A stretch of DNA of 64,000 nucleotides from Loktanella sp. SALINAS62 (GCF_018263905.1 NZ_JAAFZU010000001.1:360228-424227); one strand, 5' to 3'. Shown: positions 43,316 through 52,357, counted from the stretch's first letter. The notes: generated from the sequence alone by a model not told the origin. A program made the numbers and translations.

Positions 43316-44116
43316 GTGCGCGTCATCGTTCATCCCGGATTTCACAAGACCGGGACATCCAGCCTGCAAAGCTATCTGCACCGTCACCGTGCCGCACTGG
43401 CACCCTATGTCGCGTTTTACGGCAAGGACGATTTCCTGAAGGCGGGCAGCGCCGCGCGCATCTATGCGCAAAAGCCGTTTCCATGGCGGCTGCGTGCGTT
43501 CAGGCGGCGGCTGGACGCCTTTTTGACCAGCATCCCGGACGCCCCCGTCATCATGCTGAGCCGCGAGACATTCAGCGGTGCGATGCCGGGACATCGGCGG
43601 ATGCTGGGCCGTACGATCACCGGCTATCACGGGGTCGCCGTGCCGCTGGGACGCCAGATTATCGCTGCATTGCAGGCGCGGTTCGGGCCACAGGTCCAGA
43701 TCACATTCGTCTATACCCTGCGCGACCGCGAGGGTTGGATCAGATCCGTCTATGGCCATCTGCTGCGGTCGATCCATCTGACACAGGATTTCGACGCGTT
43801 CCGCGCGCGTTTTCCCGACCTGATGGACCCCGCGGCAGAGGCGCGCCGCATCGTGGCCACGCTGGGGGTTGCGGACGCGCATTATTTCGATCTGGCCGAC
43901 ATCGGGTCGCGGCGCGAGGGTCCGGCAAGCGCGATCCTTGATCTACTGGATGTGCCGTCAGCGGTCAGGGCCGCCCTGCCCCCTGCGGGCCGTGCGAACA
44001 GCGGCCAGACTGCCCCGATGGAACAGGTCTTTCTGGACATGAACCGGGCGGGCGGCCCAAAGGCCGATCTGAAACGACGCAAAGACGCCATGTTACGCGA
44101 CGCACGCCGCCGCTGA
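43316..44116 (+). CDS. Sulfotransferase-like P-loop protein (second of pair)
   Basis: A 266-residue paralog of the upstream gene: both begin with the same HPGFHKTGTSS loop. Here also VYTLRDREGWIRSVYGHLLR, matching the 3'-phosphate block. The GTG start at 43316 is chosen because it puts the first beta strand at the same distance from the loop as in the paralog; an ATG at 43280 would add 12 residues and overlap the previous gene by 32 bases. No signal or membrane segment. Confidence 0.75.
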   Translation: MRVIVHPGFHKTGTSSLQSYLHRHRAALAPYVAFYGKDDFLKAGSAARIYAQKPFPWRLRAFRRRLDAFLTSIPDAPVIMLSRETFSGAMPGHRRMLGRTITGYHGVAVPLGRQIIAALQARFGPQVQITFVYTLRDREGWIRSVYGHLLRSIHLTQDFDAFRARFPDLMDPAAEARRIVATLGVADAHYFDLADIGSRREGPASAILDLLDVPSAVRAALPPAGRANSGQTAPMEQVFLDMNRAGGPKADLKRRKDAMLRDARRR

Positions 44117-44179
44117 CGGAACCTGCATATCCCGAGCCGCGTTTTGTGTTCAACGAAACGTTATCCAAAGGAATGCATC

Positions 44180-44341
44180 ATGATCGAACTGATCATCACC
44201 CTGCTTGTCATTGCTGCTATTGCCGCCCTGCTGGGATTTGGCCGAATCAGCGGGATCGCCCTGTCTGGCGCAAAAATCCTGATCCTTGTGGTTCTGGTCC
44301 TGTTCTTGCTGGTGTTGTTCGGCTTCATCGCGCTGGCATAA
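44180..44341 (+). CDS. DUF1328 membrane peptide
   Basis: A 53-residue protein with two hydrophobic helices: MIELIITLLVIAAIAALLGF, then ISGIALSGAKILILVVLVLF. The GFGxIxG...AK block identifies the DUF1328 (YtjA) family, small stress-associated inner-membrane peptides of unknown function. AAAGGAA lies just upstream. It sits between the sulfotransferase pair and trmD. Confidence 0.88.
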   Translation: MIELIITLLVIAAIAALLGFGRISGIALSGAKILILVVLVLFLLVLFGFIALA

Positions 44342-44383
44342 AGGGACGTGCCAATTGGCCCGCGCCGCGCTATAGCGCCGGCC

Positions 44384-45205
44384 ATGACTGACACGCCCCG
44401 ATCCGCTGGCCGCAAGACCATCCGCCCGACGCTGCAACCGCGCGAACTGATGACCGATGCGCCTGACCTGTCCGGCGTGTGGACGGCACAGGTGCTGACG
44501 CTGCTGCCCGAAGCCTTTCCCGGTATTCTGGGCGAAAGCCTGATCGGACGTGCGCTGAAAGACGATTTGTGGCAATTGCAGATCACCGATTTGCGCACCT
44601 ATGGCGAAGGCAAGCATCGCAACGTCGATGACACCCCCGCAGGCGGCGGCGCAGGCATGGTGTTGCGCGCTGACATCCTGGACCGGGCGCTGCGCGATGT
44701 GCGGGCCGGGTCGCGGGGCCGCAATCCGTTGATTTACCTGACACCGCGCGGACGCGCCATGACACAGGCACTGATGCACAAGCTGGCAACCAGCGATGGC
44801 GTCACCCTGTTATGTGGCCGTTTCGAAGGTGTCGATGAACGCGTGATCGAAGCCCACGACGTGATAGAGGTCAGTCTGGGCGACTTTGTCATGACCGGCG
44901 GAGAGATCGCTGCAATGGCCTTGATAGATGCGACGGTCCGGCTTATACCCCGCGTGCTTGGGAATCAAGCATCGGTAGAGGAGGAATCCTTCTCTCACGG
45001 ATTGCTTGAACATCCACAGTACACGAAACCTGCCGACTGGAACGGTCGCGCGATACCCGAAGTGCTTCTATCGGGACATCACGCGAAAATCACCGACTGG
45101 CGGCGGGCACAGGCCGAAAGGCTGACAAAGGAACGCAGACCTGACCTCTGGCGGGCTTATTGTGCGGTGCATGGTAGGGACCCGGATGAAGACCGAGAGC
45201 TCTGA
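44384..45205 (+). CDS. trmD: tRNA (guanine-N1-)-methyltransferase
   Basis: A 273-residue SPOUT methyltransferase that makes m1G37. Family blocks: LTLLPEAFPGILGESLIGRA, GGGAGMVLRADILDRAL, LLCGRFEGVDERVIE and the AdoMet knot LGDFVMTGGEIAAMALIDA. The first about 30 residues form an extension compared with E. coli. The start at 44384 is a guess among nearby ATG codons. Confidence 0.96.
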   Translation: MTDTPRSAGRKTIRPTLQPRELMTDAPDLSGVWTAQVLTLLPEAFPGILGESLIGRALKDDLWQLQITDLRTYGEGKHRNVDDTPAGGGAGMVLRADILDRALRDVRAGSRGRNPLIYLTPRGRAMTQALMHKLATSDGVTLLCGRFEGVDERVIEAHDVIEVSLGDFVMTGGEIAAMALIDATVRLIPRVLGNQASVEEESFSHGLLEHPQYTKPADWNGRAIPEVLLSGHHAKITDWRRAQAERLTKERRPDLWRAYCAVHGRDPDEDREL

Positions 45206-45256
45206 GGTTCGCATAAACGTCGCGGGAAAACCCGTGCTATCATAGGAGCGCATGAT

Positions 45257-45634
45257 ATGGATATCATCGCACAGATCGAAGCGGAGCAAATTGCTGCGCT
45301 GGGGAAAACCATCCCCGATTTCAAAGCGGGTGACACCATCCGCGTCGGTTACAAAGTGACCGAAGGCACCCGCACACGGGTTCAGAATTACGAAGGCGTC
45401 TGCATCGCCCGCAAGAACGGCAAAGGCATTGCCGGATCGTTCACGGTCCGCAAGATTTCCTTTGGCGAAGGCGTGGAACGTGTGTTCCCGCTGCATTCGA
45501 CCAACATCGACGAAATCACCGTCGTCCGCCGCGGCAAGGTCCGCCGGTCCAAGCTGTATTACTTGCGCGCACGTCGCGGCAAATCGGCGCGTATCGTGGA
45601 AATGTCGAACTACAAGCCCCGCAACGACGCATAA
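45257..45634 (+). CDS. rplS: 50S ribosomal protein L19
   Basis: A 125-residue L19 (F[22 protein letters not shown]; [35 protein letters not shown]). It is at the 30S/50S interface. AGGAGCG precedes the ATG. It is 11 bases upstream of rpmE. Confidence 0.97.
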   Translation: MDIIAQIEAEQIAALGKTIPDFKAGDTIRVGYKVTEGTRTRVQNYEGVCIARKNGKGIAGSFTVRKISFGEGVERVFPLHSTNIDEITVVRRGKVRRSKLYYLRARRGKSARIVEMSNYKPRNDA

Positions 45635-45645
45635 GGACGGACATC

Positions 45646-45867
45646 ATGAAAAAAGACATCCATCCCGATTACCACACGATCGACGTCAAGATGACGGACG
45701 GCACCGTGGTTCAGATGAAATCCACCTGGGGCAAGGAAGGCGATCAGATGTCGCTGGATATCGACCCTTCGGTCCACCCCGCCTGGAACGGCGGCACATC
45801 CCGCCTGATGGATTCCGGCGGCCGCGTGTCCAAGTTCAAGAGCAAATACGCCGGTCTGGGCTTCTAA
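45646..45867 (+). CDS. rpmE: 50S ribosomal protein L31
   Basis: A 73-residue L31 ([34 protein letters not shown]). There is no Cys in the protein, so it is the zinc-free form. It is the last gene of the cluster, ending at a strong terminator. Confidence 0.96.
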   Translation: MKKDIHPDYHTIDVKMTDGTVVQMKSTWGKEGDQMSLDIDPSVHPAWNGGTSRLMDSGGRVSKFKSKYAGLGF

Positions 45868-45890
45868 GCCAACCGCGCCAGACAAACGAC

Positions 45891-45917
45891 AAACGCCGCC
45901 CCACGGGGCGGCGTTTT
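45891..45917 (+). terminator. Rho-independent terminator after rpmE
   Basis: AAACGCCGCCCC (45891-45902) and GGGGCGGCGTTT (45905-45916) form a 12-bp perfect stem. Confidence 0.9.
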
Positions 45918-46063
45918 GCGTTCTGGGAGAGTTTTTTCTAAGGGTGCCTATATGGGGCCTTGCGGTAAAGATCGACCTGTGCCACAAAGCTATCAGCGCA
46001 AACGGCCTCAGTCGCAGCGCAAGCGACAAAAGTCGCAGGAAACCTCAATTAAGGAACTCAGCC

Positions 46064-46453
46064 ATGGCAAATCCGATTAACTTTTCCCTTGAAGACCGAC
46101 ACTTGGAGCAGGATCCCAATCTGTCGAAATTCAACTTCGATCCGGGCAGTTTTCGTAACATCTACGAAAGTGAGACTGGCAGAGATATTGAGAAGGCGCT
46201 TACATCTCATGTTGGAATAGCCTGCCTGATAGGGGCGATTGCCGCCGCCCCAACAAGGCCAGCAGTAGTTTCCACCGAATGGATCGTCGAGCACAGATGC
46301 GATCATATCGCGTTTGAAGACGAGTACAAAAAAATGACAGGTCGTATGATCAGGCAAATCGTCGAACATATTGGTGGAAAATTTGTACGACGCGGCGTTC
46401 GGATCAATGTAGAGTCGCGCTATGGATCAGGAGCCATCTACCGGTTCGATTGA
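46064..46453 (+). CDS. Orphan protein of unknown function, GC-poor
   Basis: A 129-residue soluble protein (MANPINFSLEDRHLEQDPNL opening; C-terminal VRRGVRINVESRYGSGAIYR). The start ATG 46064 has AAGGAA nine bases upstream. The coding sequence is clearly poorer in G+C than its neighbours and uses AGA, AGG and ATA codons that the others avoid, hinting at acquisition from elsewhere. The last 30 residues look like a conserved beta-hairpin (ESRYGSGAIYRFD), but I cannot name the family. Confidence 0.65.
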   Translation: MANPINFSLEDRHLEQDPNLSKFNFDPGSFRNIYESETGRDIEKALTSHVGIACLIGAIAAAPTRPAVVSTEWIVEHRCDHIAFEDEYKKMTGRMIRQIVEHIGGKFVRRGVRINVESRYGSGAIYRFD

Positions 46454-46461
46454 ATAGGAAA

Positions 46462-46491
46462 GGATCGCCGCCGTATAACTGGCGGCGATCC
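46462..46491. terminator. Perfect hairpin between convergent genes
   Basis: GGATCGCCGCC (46462-46472) and GGCGGCGATCC (46481-46491) form an 11-bp stem with loop GTATAACT. There is no long T-run on either strand. Confidence 0.65.
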
Positions 46492-46497
46492 ATGACG

Positions 46498-46884
46498 TTA
46501 CATCGTCCCCAGCGCTTTCCGGCAATCTTCTGCGGTCTCGCGGCACATCTTGGCACAGCGTTTGCAGTGGTCGTCCTCGTGTTGTTCGCACATGGCGGCG
46601 CAGGTTTCACAGGCCTGAATGCACAGTTCCAGCGTGGCCTTGATGATGGCTACGTTTTCACCGGTGCGGCGGGTGGCGACGCGGTAGGTGGCGGTGCAAA
46701 TGTCGGAACAATCCATGCACAGGCGGATGCACTGGCGGCGATCCTCTTCTTCTGCCGAACAGGCATCGGCGCAGGAATTGCAGATCGCGGCGCAATACAT
46801 GGCGTAACGCACGGCTTGCGTCAGCGGTTCGTTGTCGTGGCCTGCGACGTCGGGATGTTCGGCAATCATTTCCTTGATGGACAT
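46498..46884 (-). CDS. Cysteine-rich four-helix copper-binding protein (DUF326)
   Basis: A 128-residue protein with 16 Cys, mostly in CxxxCxxC-like groups along predicted helices (YCAAICNSCADACSAEE; CIRLCMDCSDIC; LCIQACETCAAMC; CKRCAKMCRETAEDC). This is the DUF326/Csp-type pattern, which in known copper storage proteins lines the bundle core with Cu(I). No signal peptide, so it is a cytosolic Csp3-like store or buffer. AGGAGAG precedes the ATG. No other copper gene is nearby. Confidence 0.88.
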   Translation of the reverse strand: MSIKEMIAEHPDVAGHDNEPLTQAVRYAMYCAAICNSCADACSAEEEDRRQCIRLCMDCSDICTATYRVATRRTGENVAIIKATLELCIQACETCAAMCEQHEDDHCKRCAKMCRETAEDCRKALGTM

Positions 46885-46979
46885 TCGATCTCTCCTGTCT
46901 GGGTTGTGTTATTCAACACGCCCATCGACAGAGTGTTCCCGAACGAAAAAGGCGCGCCACCGGGGCGCGCCTTGATCAA

Positions 46980-48299
46980 TTATGCGGCAGAGGAACGACC
47001 GCCACCGCTGCGACGGCGACGCTGGCCGCCGCCCGGTTTGGCGTTGGTGTGACCCGGCTTGTTCTGGGTCTGGGTCTTGGGTTTGCCCGCACCAGCGGCG
47101 CGGGGTGCACCACGACCACGGCCACCGCCGCCACCGCCACCATTCGGGCGTTTTTTCTGGCCCGGCTGGATTTCCCAGCGACGGCCCGTAGCGGTCGGGA
47201 TCGTGTCCTTCATCGCCTTTTCGATATCTTGCAGTTCGATCATCTCGTCCGGGGCGACCAAGGCGACGGCACTGCCGTCGGCTCCCGCGCGCGCCGTCCG
47301 CCCGATCCGGTGAACGTAGTTTTCCGCGACGTTCGGCAGATCGAAATTGTAGACATAAGCCACGTCGGGAATATCCAGACCGCGTGCGGCGACGTCCGTG
47401 GCGACCAGCACCCGAACCTTGCCCTGCTTGAACGATTCAAGCGCGCGGTCACGCTGGCCCTGGCTTTTGTTGCCGTGGATCGATGCTGCGGCGAAGCCCT
47501 TGTTTTCCAACTGCTTGTAGATTTTTTCACAGCCGTGCTTGGTCCGGCCAAACACGATGGCCAGCTCGTCGCGGTGTTTGTCCAACAGTTCGACCAGCAG
47601 GTCGAATTTCGCAGCCTGCGCCACAAAATGCACCGATTGTTCGATCTTCTTGACGGCCTGACCCGGCGGGTTGACCTGCACGCGGACCGCATCCTTGAGG
47701 TAGGTATCCGCCAGCTCGCTCATCAATTTGGGCATGGTTGCGCTGAACATCATGGTCTGGCGATCTTTTGCCAGCAACGGGGCGATCCGGCGCAACGCGT
47801 GAATGAACCCCATGTCCAGCATCTGATCGGCTTCGTCCAGAACCAGGTAAACCGTTTCGTCCAGACGCACGGCGCGACGGTCCAGCAGGTCAATCAACCG
47901 GCCGGGGGTCGCAACCAGCAGGTCGACACCATTTTGCAAACGCTTTGTCTGCGCGGTGATCCCGGCACCACCGACGACCAGCGCGACCTTCAGGTGCGTG
48001 CCTTGGGTGTAGTTGGTCAGATTGTCGGAAATCTGCTTTGCCAATTCGCGTGTCGGCGCAAGGATCAGGCCGCGCACGGTCTTGGGTGCGGGTTTGGTGC
48101 CCGTTTTCATCAATGCGTCGATCATCGGCAGACCAAAGGCTGCCGTCTTGCCGGTGCCGGTCTGGGCCAGGCCCATGACGTCGCGGCCCTGCATGGCGTA
48201 GGGGATCGCCTGTTTCTGAATGGGGGTGGGATCGGTGATGCCCTGTTCGGCAAGCTTTTCCACCAGACGGGGCGCGAGGCCCAACATGTCGAAATCCAT
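46980..48299 (-). CDS. DEAD-box RNA helicase, RhlE type
   Basis: A 439-residue ATP-dependent RNA helicase for ribosome assembly or RNA turnover. Motifs: Q motif DPTPIQKQAIPYAMQGRDVM, I AQTGTGKTAAFGLP, II VLDEADQMLDMGF, III SATMP, V ATDVAARGLDIPDV, VI HRIGRTARAG. The C-terminal tail is Gly/Arg-rich (RPNGGGGGGGRGRGAPRAAG), an RNA-binding extension typical of RhlE. The start at 48299 is used; longer frames upstream are the leader. Confidence 0.95.
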   Translation of the reverse strand: MDFDMLGLAPRLVEKLAEQGITDPTPIQKQAIPYAMQGRDVMGLAQTGTGKTAAFGLPMIDALMKTGTKPAPKTVRGLILAPTRELAKQISDNLTNYTQGTHLKVALVVGGAGITAQTKRLQNGVDLLVATPGRLIDLLDRRAVRLDETVYLVLDEADQMLDMGFIHALRRIAPLLAKDRQTMMFSATMPKLMSELADTYLKDAVRVQVNPPGQAVKKIEQSVHFVAQAAKFDLLVELLDKHRDELAIVFGRTKHGCEKIYKQLENKGFAAASIHGNKSQGQRDRALESFKQGKVRVLVATDVAARGLDIPDVAYVYNFDLPNVAENYVHRIGRTARAGADGSAVALVAPDEMIELQDIEKAMKDTIPTATGRRWEIQPGQKKRPNGGGGGGGRGRGAPRAAGAGKPKTQTQNKPGHTNAKPGGGQRRRRSGGGRSSAA

Positions 48300-48642
48300 A
48301 ATAACTCTTTCCGGGACCGAACGGCCCCTTGCGGCACACGACGGACGTGTGCGGCGCAGATGGGTCGCTGCAAGAGTATCGTCCACGCCGAATTGCCCGG
48401 ACGCCGCTTGCGGCGCTGGACCCCCTGCGTGACCGTGGGAACCTGAAAATACGACGGCGATCTTGCGGGGCATTGTGCGCCCGGCCCTGCTCACGCGGCA
48501 GGATCAACCGTCTGCATGCCACATGGCCTGTCGCACACGATATGTCAACAGCCACGACAAAAGCGGATGCGCCTGCCTGCTTGCGCTTTTATTGCATCGA
48601 CACACAAGATAGGGTGCGATCAACCAACAGAAGGGCAGAGAC
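48300..48642. other. 343-base divergent region between helicase and mipZ
   Basis: No gene is seen here. The helicase side has a hairpin GCACACG/CGTGTGC (48334-48340, 48346-48352) and a GCGCCGC-AA-GCGGCG-type stem further out, suggesting a structured leader such as many cold-responsive helicase genes have. The mipZ side is plain and ends with AGAAGGGCAG before the GTG. Confidence 0.5.
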
Positions 48643-49452
48643 GTGGCGCATATCATCGTGGTCGGCAACGAAAAGGGTGGTGCCGGCAAATCGACTGTCG
48701 CGATGCATGTCGCCACCGCGCTGGCGCGGATGGGGCACCGGGTCGGCACGCTGGATCTGGATATGCGGCAAAAGTCGCTGGGCCGCTACATGCTGAACCG
48801 GCAAACCTATCTCAAAGACGAAGGTCTGGACCTGCCGTCACCCACCTATGCCGAGCTGCCCGAAATTGATCAGGACAGCATCGGTCCGAACGAAAATATT
48901 TATGATCACCGCCTGTCAAAGGCCGTGGCGGCACTGGAACCCACATCGGATTTCATCCTGATCGACTGCCCCGGCAGCCATACCCGGCTAAGCCAGGTTG
49001 CGCATTCGCTGGCCGACACGCTGCTGACCCCGCTGAACGACAGCTTTGTTGATTTCGATCTGCTGGCGCATGTCGACACGGCGGGCGAGCAGATCACCGG
49101 GCCATCGGTCTATTCGGAAATGGTCTGGAACGCACGGCAGTTGCGGGCGCAGGCCGGGCTGTCACCGATCGACTGGGTCGTGGCGCGCAACCGCGTTGGC
49201 GCGCAGCAGATGGTCAACAAGGACAAGATGGAACGCGTGATCGAAAAACTGGCCCGTCGCATCGGGTTTCGCATCGCGCCCGGTTTCAACGAGCGCGTCA
49301 TTTTTCGTGAACTGTTCCCGCGTGGCCTGACCCTGCTGGATTTGCGCGACATCGGCGTAAAGAACCTGAACATCTCGAACGTGGCGGCACGGCAGGAGTT
49401 GCGCGAATTGATCAAGGCGCTGAACCTGCCGGGCGTCACCGCCGATTTCTAG
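48643..49452 (+). CDS. mipZ: Division-plane positioning ATPase MipZ (ParA family)
   Basis: A 269-residue P-loop ATPase: deviant Walker A NEKGGAGKSTVAMHVATALA, switch I with DLDMRQKSLGRYM, and Walker B FILIDCPGSHTRLSQVAHSL. In Caulobacter and relatives MipZ forms a gradient from the poles that blocks FtsZ rings away from midcell, through ParB. The GTG start at 48643 follows AGAAGGGCAG by eight bases. No parB or ftsZ is adjacent. It overlaps the convergent esterase by four bases. Confidence 0.92.
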   Translation: MAHIIVVGNEKGGAGKSTVAMHVATALARMGHRVGTLDLDMRQKSLGRYMLNRQTYLKDEGLDLPSPTYAELPEIDQDSIGPNENIYDHRLSKAVAALEPTSDFILIDCPGSHTRLSQVAHSLADTLLTPLNDSFVDFDLLAHVDTAGEQITGPSVYSEMVWNARQLRAQAGLSPIDWVVARNRVGAQQMVNKDKMERVIEKLARRIGFRIAPGFNERVIFRELFPRGLTLLDLRDIGVKNLNISNVAARQELRELIKALNLPGVTADF

Positions 49453-50261
49453 GCATCCAGAAACGCCGCAACATCCGACAACATGATCCGCGCCTCTGGC
49501 AGCGATCCCGGCCACAGATGCCACATGTGGAACAAATCCGGCACGGTGCGCAGGCAAACCTCTGCCCCTGCCAATGCGGCGGCGCGCGCCAGCAGCAAAC
49601 TGTCGTCGAGCAGGATTTCCGTCAGGCTGGTATAGATCATCAGCGGCGGCAGCCCCGTGAGATCTCCCAGCAACGGCGACACTTCCGGATCGTCCGTGGC
49701 GCGATCGCCAAAGGCCAGTTTGGCCAGATGTGTGTCCTGCGCATCCTTGTTCATCAGGTCCGTGTCGCCGTTGCGGGTCCGGGACTGACTGGACCCGTTG
49801 CGATCGGTATTGGGCGACAACAGCACAAGCCGCCGGATGTCCGCCCCCCGTTGCGCCAGCACCAACGCCAGGTGCCCGCCCGCACTGTCACCCACGACCC
49901 GCGCGCCCGGCAGCGCCTTTAGCACCTGATCGACTGCGCAGTGAATTGTGGGCCAGCCGTGTTCCGGTGCCAGTGGATAATCCGGCACAAAAACGCGGCT
50001 ATCCGCCAGATTTGCAAGGTAGTCTGCACAGGCCGCATGGCTGATCGACCCGCCAAAGACGTATCCGCCCCCGTGCAGCCAGACAATCACGTCATCCCCC
50101 TGCCCGAACCAGCGACCGGCACAGCCACCCACCGTTGCAAGCGGTGGCAGCTCTCGTGGGTCGGGCCAGCGGGTCAGCGTATCAAACGCCGCGCGCATGT
50201 CTTCGGGCGACCCGTCCACAGGGGTTCGCCGGATGTGCCGTTCCAATGCAGCGCGTGACAT
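49449..50261 (-). CDS. Alpha/beta hydrolase, HSL family
   Basis: A 270-residue esterase: WLHGGGYVFGGSIS oxyanion motif, VVGDSAGGHLALVL nucleophile elbow, and the His in LFHMWHLWPGSL. It is overlapped by one base with the SDR gene upstream, so the two are co-transcribed and may act in sequence on the same compound. Confidence 0.88.
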   Translation of the reverse strand: MSRAALERHIRRTPVDGSPEDMRAAFDTLTRWPDPRELPPLATVGGCAGRWFGQGDDVIVWLHGGGYVFGGSISHAACADYLANLADSRVFVPDYPLAPEHGWPTIHCAVDQVLKALPGARVVGDSAGGHLALVLAQRGADIRRLVLLSPNTDRNGSSQSRTRNGDTDLMNKDAQDTHLAKLAFGDRATDDPEVSPLLGDLTGLPPLMIYTSLTEILLDDSLLLARAAALAGAEVCLRTVPDLFHMWHLWPGSLPEARIMLSDVAAFLDA

Positions 50262-51043
50262 CAGACGTTAATGGACCCGACGGCCCCCCCATCGACGCGG
50301 TAATTCGAACCGGTGACGAATGATGCAAGTTCCGAACACAAGAATGCGACGACGGGTGCGACCTCTTCAACCTTGCCGCGCCGGTTCAGCACCAGATAGG
50401 GACGTTCCTCTTTCAAAAAGCTTGTGACCGCATCATCAAAACTGACGCCACGTTCTTTCGCCCGCTTTTCCATCATACCATCGGTCATCGGTGTTTCGAT
50501 GAATGCGGGTGAAACGCAATTTACCAACAGCCCTTTGCCAGAATGCTGCATCGCCACGGATTTCGCAAAGCTGAGCAGGGCCGATTTAGAGGCGTTATAG
50601 ACGGTTTCATCGGGATAGGGTTGGGCCACGTTTTCAGACGTCAGAAACACGACCCGGCCCCAGCCGCGTTCGATCATCGGCGGACACAGATGGCGCGCCA
50701 GCCGGACACCTGACAAAAAGTCGACGTTCAGCGCGTCGACCCAGTCTTCCTCGCTCATGGTCAGCGGGTCGCCTTTGCCACCCGTGACGCCTGTCGCGTG
50801 GACAACGATGTCAAACCCGGTGCCGACCTCATTGACCAGGGCGTGCACACCTTTGACACTGGATAGATCGGCGGTGACACCGGTGATACCCAGCGCGTCT
50901 GCGGTTTCGGCGACGCCGTCGGCATCCAGATCGGTCAGGGTGACAGCGACACCCGCTTCCATCAGCAGCTTGATCGTTTCCAGTCCGATGCCACCCGTGC
51001 CGCCAGTCACCAGCGCAGTCTTGCCTTTGATACCCAAGTCCAT
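50261..51043 (-). CDS. Short-chain dehydrogenase/reductase (SDR)
   Basis: A 260-residue classical SDR: nucleotide motif VTGGTGGIGLETIKLL, the NNAG region replaced by VVHATGVTGGKGDP, and the active-site Tyr-Lys in YNASKSALLSFAKSVA. Substrate unknown; many relatives act on 3-hydroxyacyl or sugar substrates. The unusual ATG-V in place of NNAG marks a divergent member. It is upstream of, and coupled to, the esterase. The 221 bases upstream (51044-51264) hold a possible CCTACG/CGTAGG hairpin with a G-run. Confidence 0.88.
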   Translation of the reverse strand: MDLGIKGKTALVTGGTGGIGLETIKLLMEAGVAVTLTDLDADGVAETADALGITGVTADLSSVKGVHALVNEVGTGFDIVVHATGVTGGKGDPLTMSEEDWVDALNVDFLSGVRLARHLCPPMIERGWGRVVFLTSENVAQPYPDETVYNASKSALLSFAKSVAMQHSGKGLLVNCVSPAFIETPMTDGMMEKRAKERGVSFDDAVTSFLKEERPYLVLNRRGKVEEVAPVVAFLCSELASFVTGSNYRVDGGAVGSINV

Positions 51044-51264
51044 GGGTTGCTCCTAACAAATGATACCCATGCCAACAGGGCCAGTGGCCGATCTGTTCCA
51101 TGCGATCACCATAGGTGCGACAAAGTGCGCCCTACGGACCAAGGGGGGGGCGTAGGTGACCTTGCCCGGGATCACGTCTTGATTAGGTAAGGTCGCGGGG
51201 TTGAGTGTTGACGCGATCTGGCTGTCACCGATCCACCTGTCGCCAATCGCGCATGATCCGCTGA

Positions 51265-52281
51265 TTACCGCAGACGGCGCGGCGCGGGACGCGGCAGGCT
51301 GGTCCGGCGGCGTGTTGCCGCTGTAGCAGCCAGCGCCCCCAATCCGAATGCTGCCGCGACGATACCGCCCGCAACCAGTTTGCGGGCGGTATCGCCGTCG
51401 ACCGTCAGGGCAGATGGCTTGATCGGTCCGCTGAAATCGCCATCGGCAGAGGCGTGGCGCGCCACCGGCGCGAACAGGTTGTCATCATCAGGCACAGCCC
51501 AGGCCGGCGTGTCGCTTTCCTGCATTTCTATTCCGTTGTCGGCCAGTGTGCGGTCGATGTAGTTCGGCAAAAGCATGTCACCGAACATCAGTTTCAGAAC
51601 TGATTTGCCCACCAGCACCTCTCGCAGGTTGCCGTCGATGGCCTTGAGCACCGCTGTCGCCGCGACTTGCGGATCATAGACAGGGGCGGCAGGGCGGGGT
51701 TTGTAATTCAGCCGGTTACGCGCCCATTCGAACTGCGGTGTGTTCATCGCGGGCAGTTGCACCAGCGACAGATGCAGGCCGGGCCGATCTTGCATGACTT
51801 CTGACCGGATTGCCCCAACGAACCCGTTGATCGCATGTTTCGATGCGACATAGGCCGATTGGCCCGGCACCGGACGATAGGCCAGACCAGACCCGACATG
51901 GACGATGTTGCCATGCCACATGTGCTGCAACGCCAATCGCGTACCATTCACCTGACCCAGAAAGGTCGTCCGCACGATGCGTTCGAATTCGTCCACCTCC
52001 ATGTCGGTAAAGCGCGAAAAGGCGGTGCTCATCGCGCAATTGACCCAGACCTTGGGCGCGCGGTCGGCGCATAATGTCTGCACAGCCGCAGAAAGCGCTG
52101 CGGCGTCGCCGACATCGGCGGCAGCGGTCTGGACGCGGCCCACCATATAATCACTGCGTAACTGGTCCAGCCGGTCCTGCCCGCGCGCCACGACACCGAC
52201 GGTCATCCCACGCGACGCCAATGCGTCAACGATACTGCGTCCAACACCCGCTGTGCCGCCCAATACGATTGCATCGGTCAT
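51265..52281 (-). CDS. SDR family oxidoreductase with C-terminal membrane anchor
   Basis: A 338-residue protein: SDR domain from MTDAIVLGGTAGVGRSIVDA, catalytic YVASKHAINGFVGAIRSE, through about residue 250; then a linker and a hydrophobic C-terminal segment VAGGIVAAAFGLGALAATAA followed by a basic tail (RRRTSLPRPAPRRLR). The tail suggests attachment to the inner membrane by a single C-terminal helix. The start 52281 is used because upstream in-frame codons are arginine-rich and not gene-like. Confidence 0.85.
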   Translation of the reverse strand: MTDAIVLGGTAGVGRSIVDALASRGMTVGVVARGQDRLDQLRSDYMVGRVQTAAADVGDAAALSAAVQTLCADRAPKVWVNCAMSTAFSRFTDMEVDEFERIVRTTFLGQVNGTRLALQHMWHGNIVHVGSGLAYRPVPGQSAYVASKHAINGFVGAIRSEVMQDRPGLHLSLVQLPAMNTPQFEWARNRLNYKPRPAAPVYDPQVAATAVLKAIDGNLREVLVGKSVLKLMFGDMLLPNYIDRTLADNGIEMQESDTPAWAVPDDDNLFAPVARHASADGDFSGPIKPSALTVDGDTARKLVAGGIVAAAFGLGALAATAATRRRTSLPRPAPRRLR

Positions 52282-52357
52282 TCGAAACCCCTGTTGCTGC
52301 CGCACGCGACGTCGCGTGCATTGGAACAGAAGCGTTGTGCCGCGGCCGAAGTTCCCC

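Noticed and set aside
48300-48494. 65-residue N-terminal extension of the RhlE helicase
   Set aside because: The extension has no helicase features, and the Q motif lies at the right distance from the ATG at 48299.
51131-51156. CCTACG/CGTAGG hairpin with a run of nine G as a terminator
   Set aside because: The loop is long and G-rich and no T-run follows; it may be chance.
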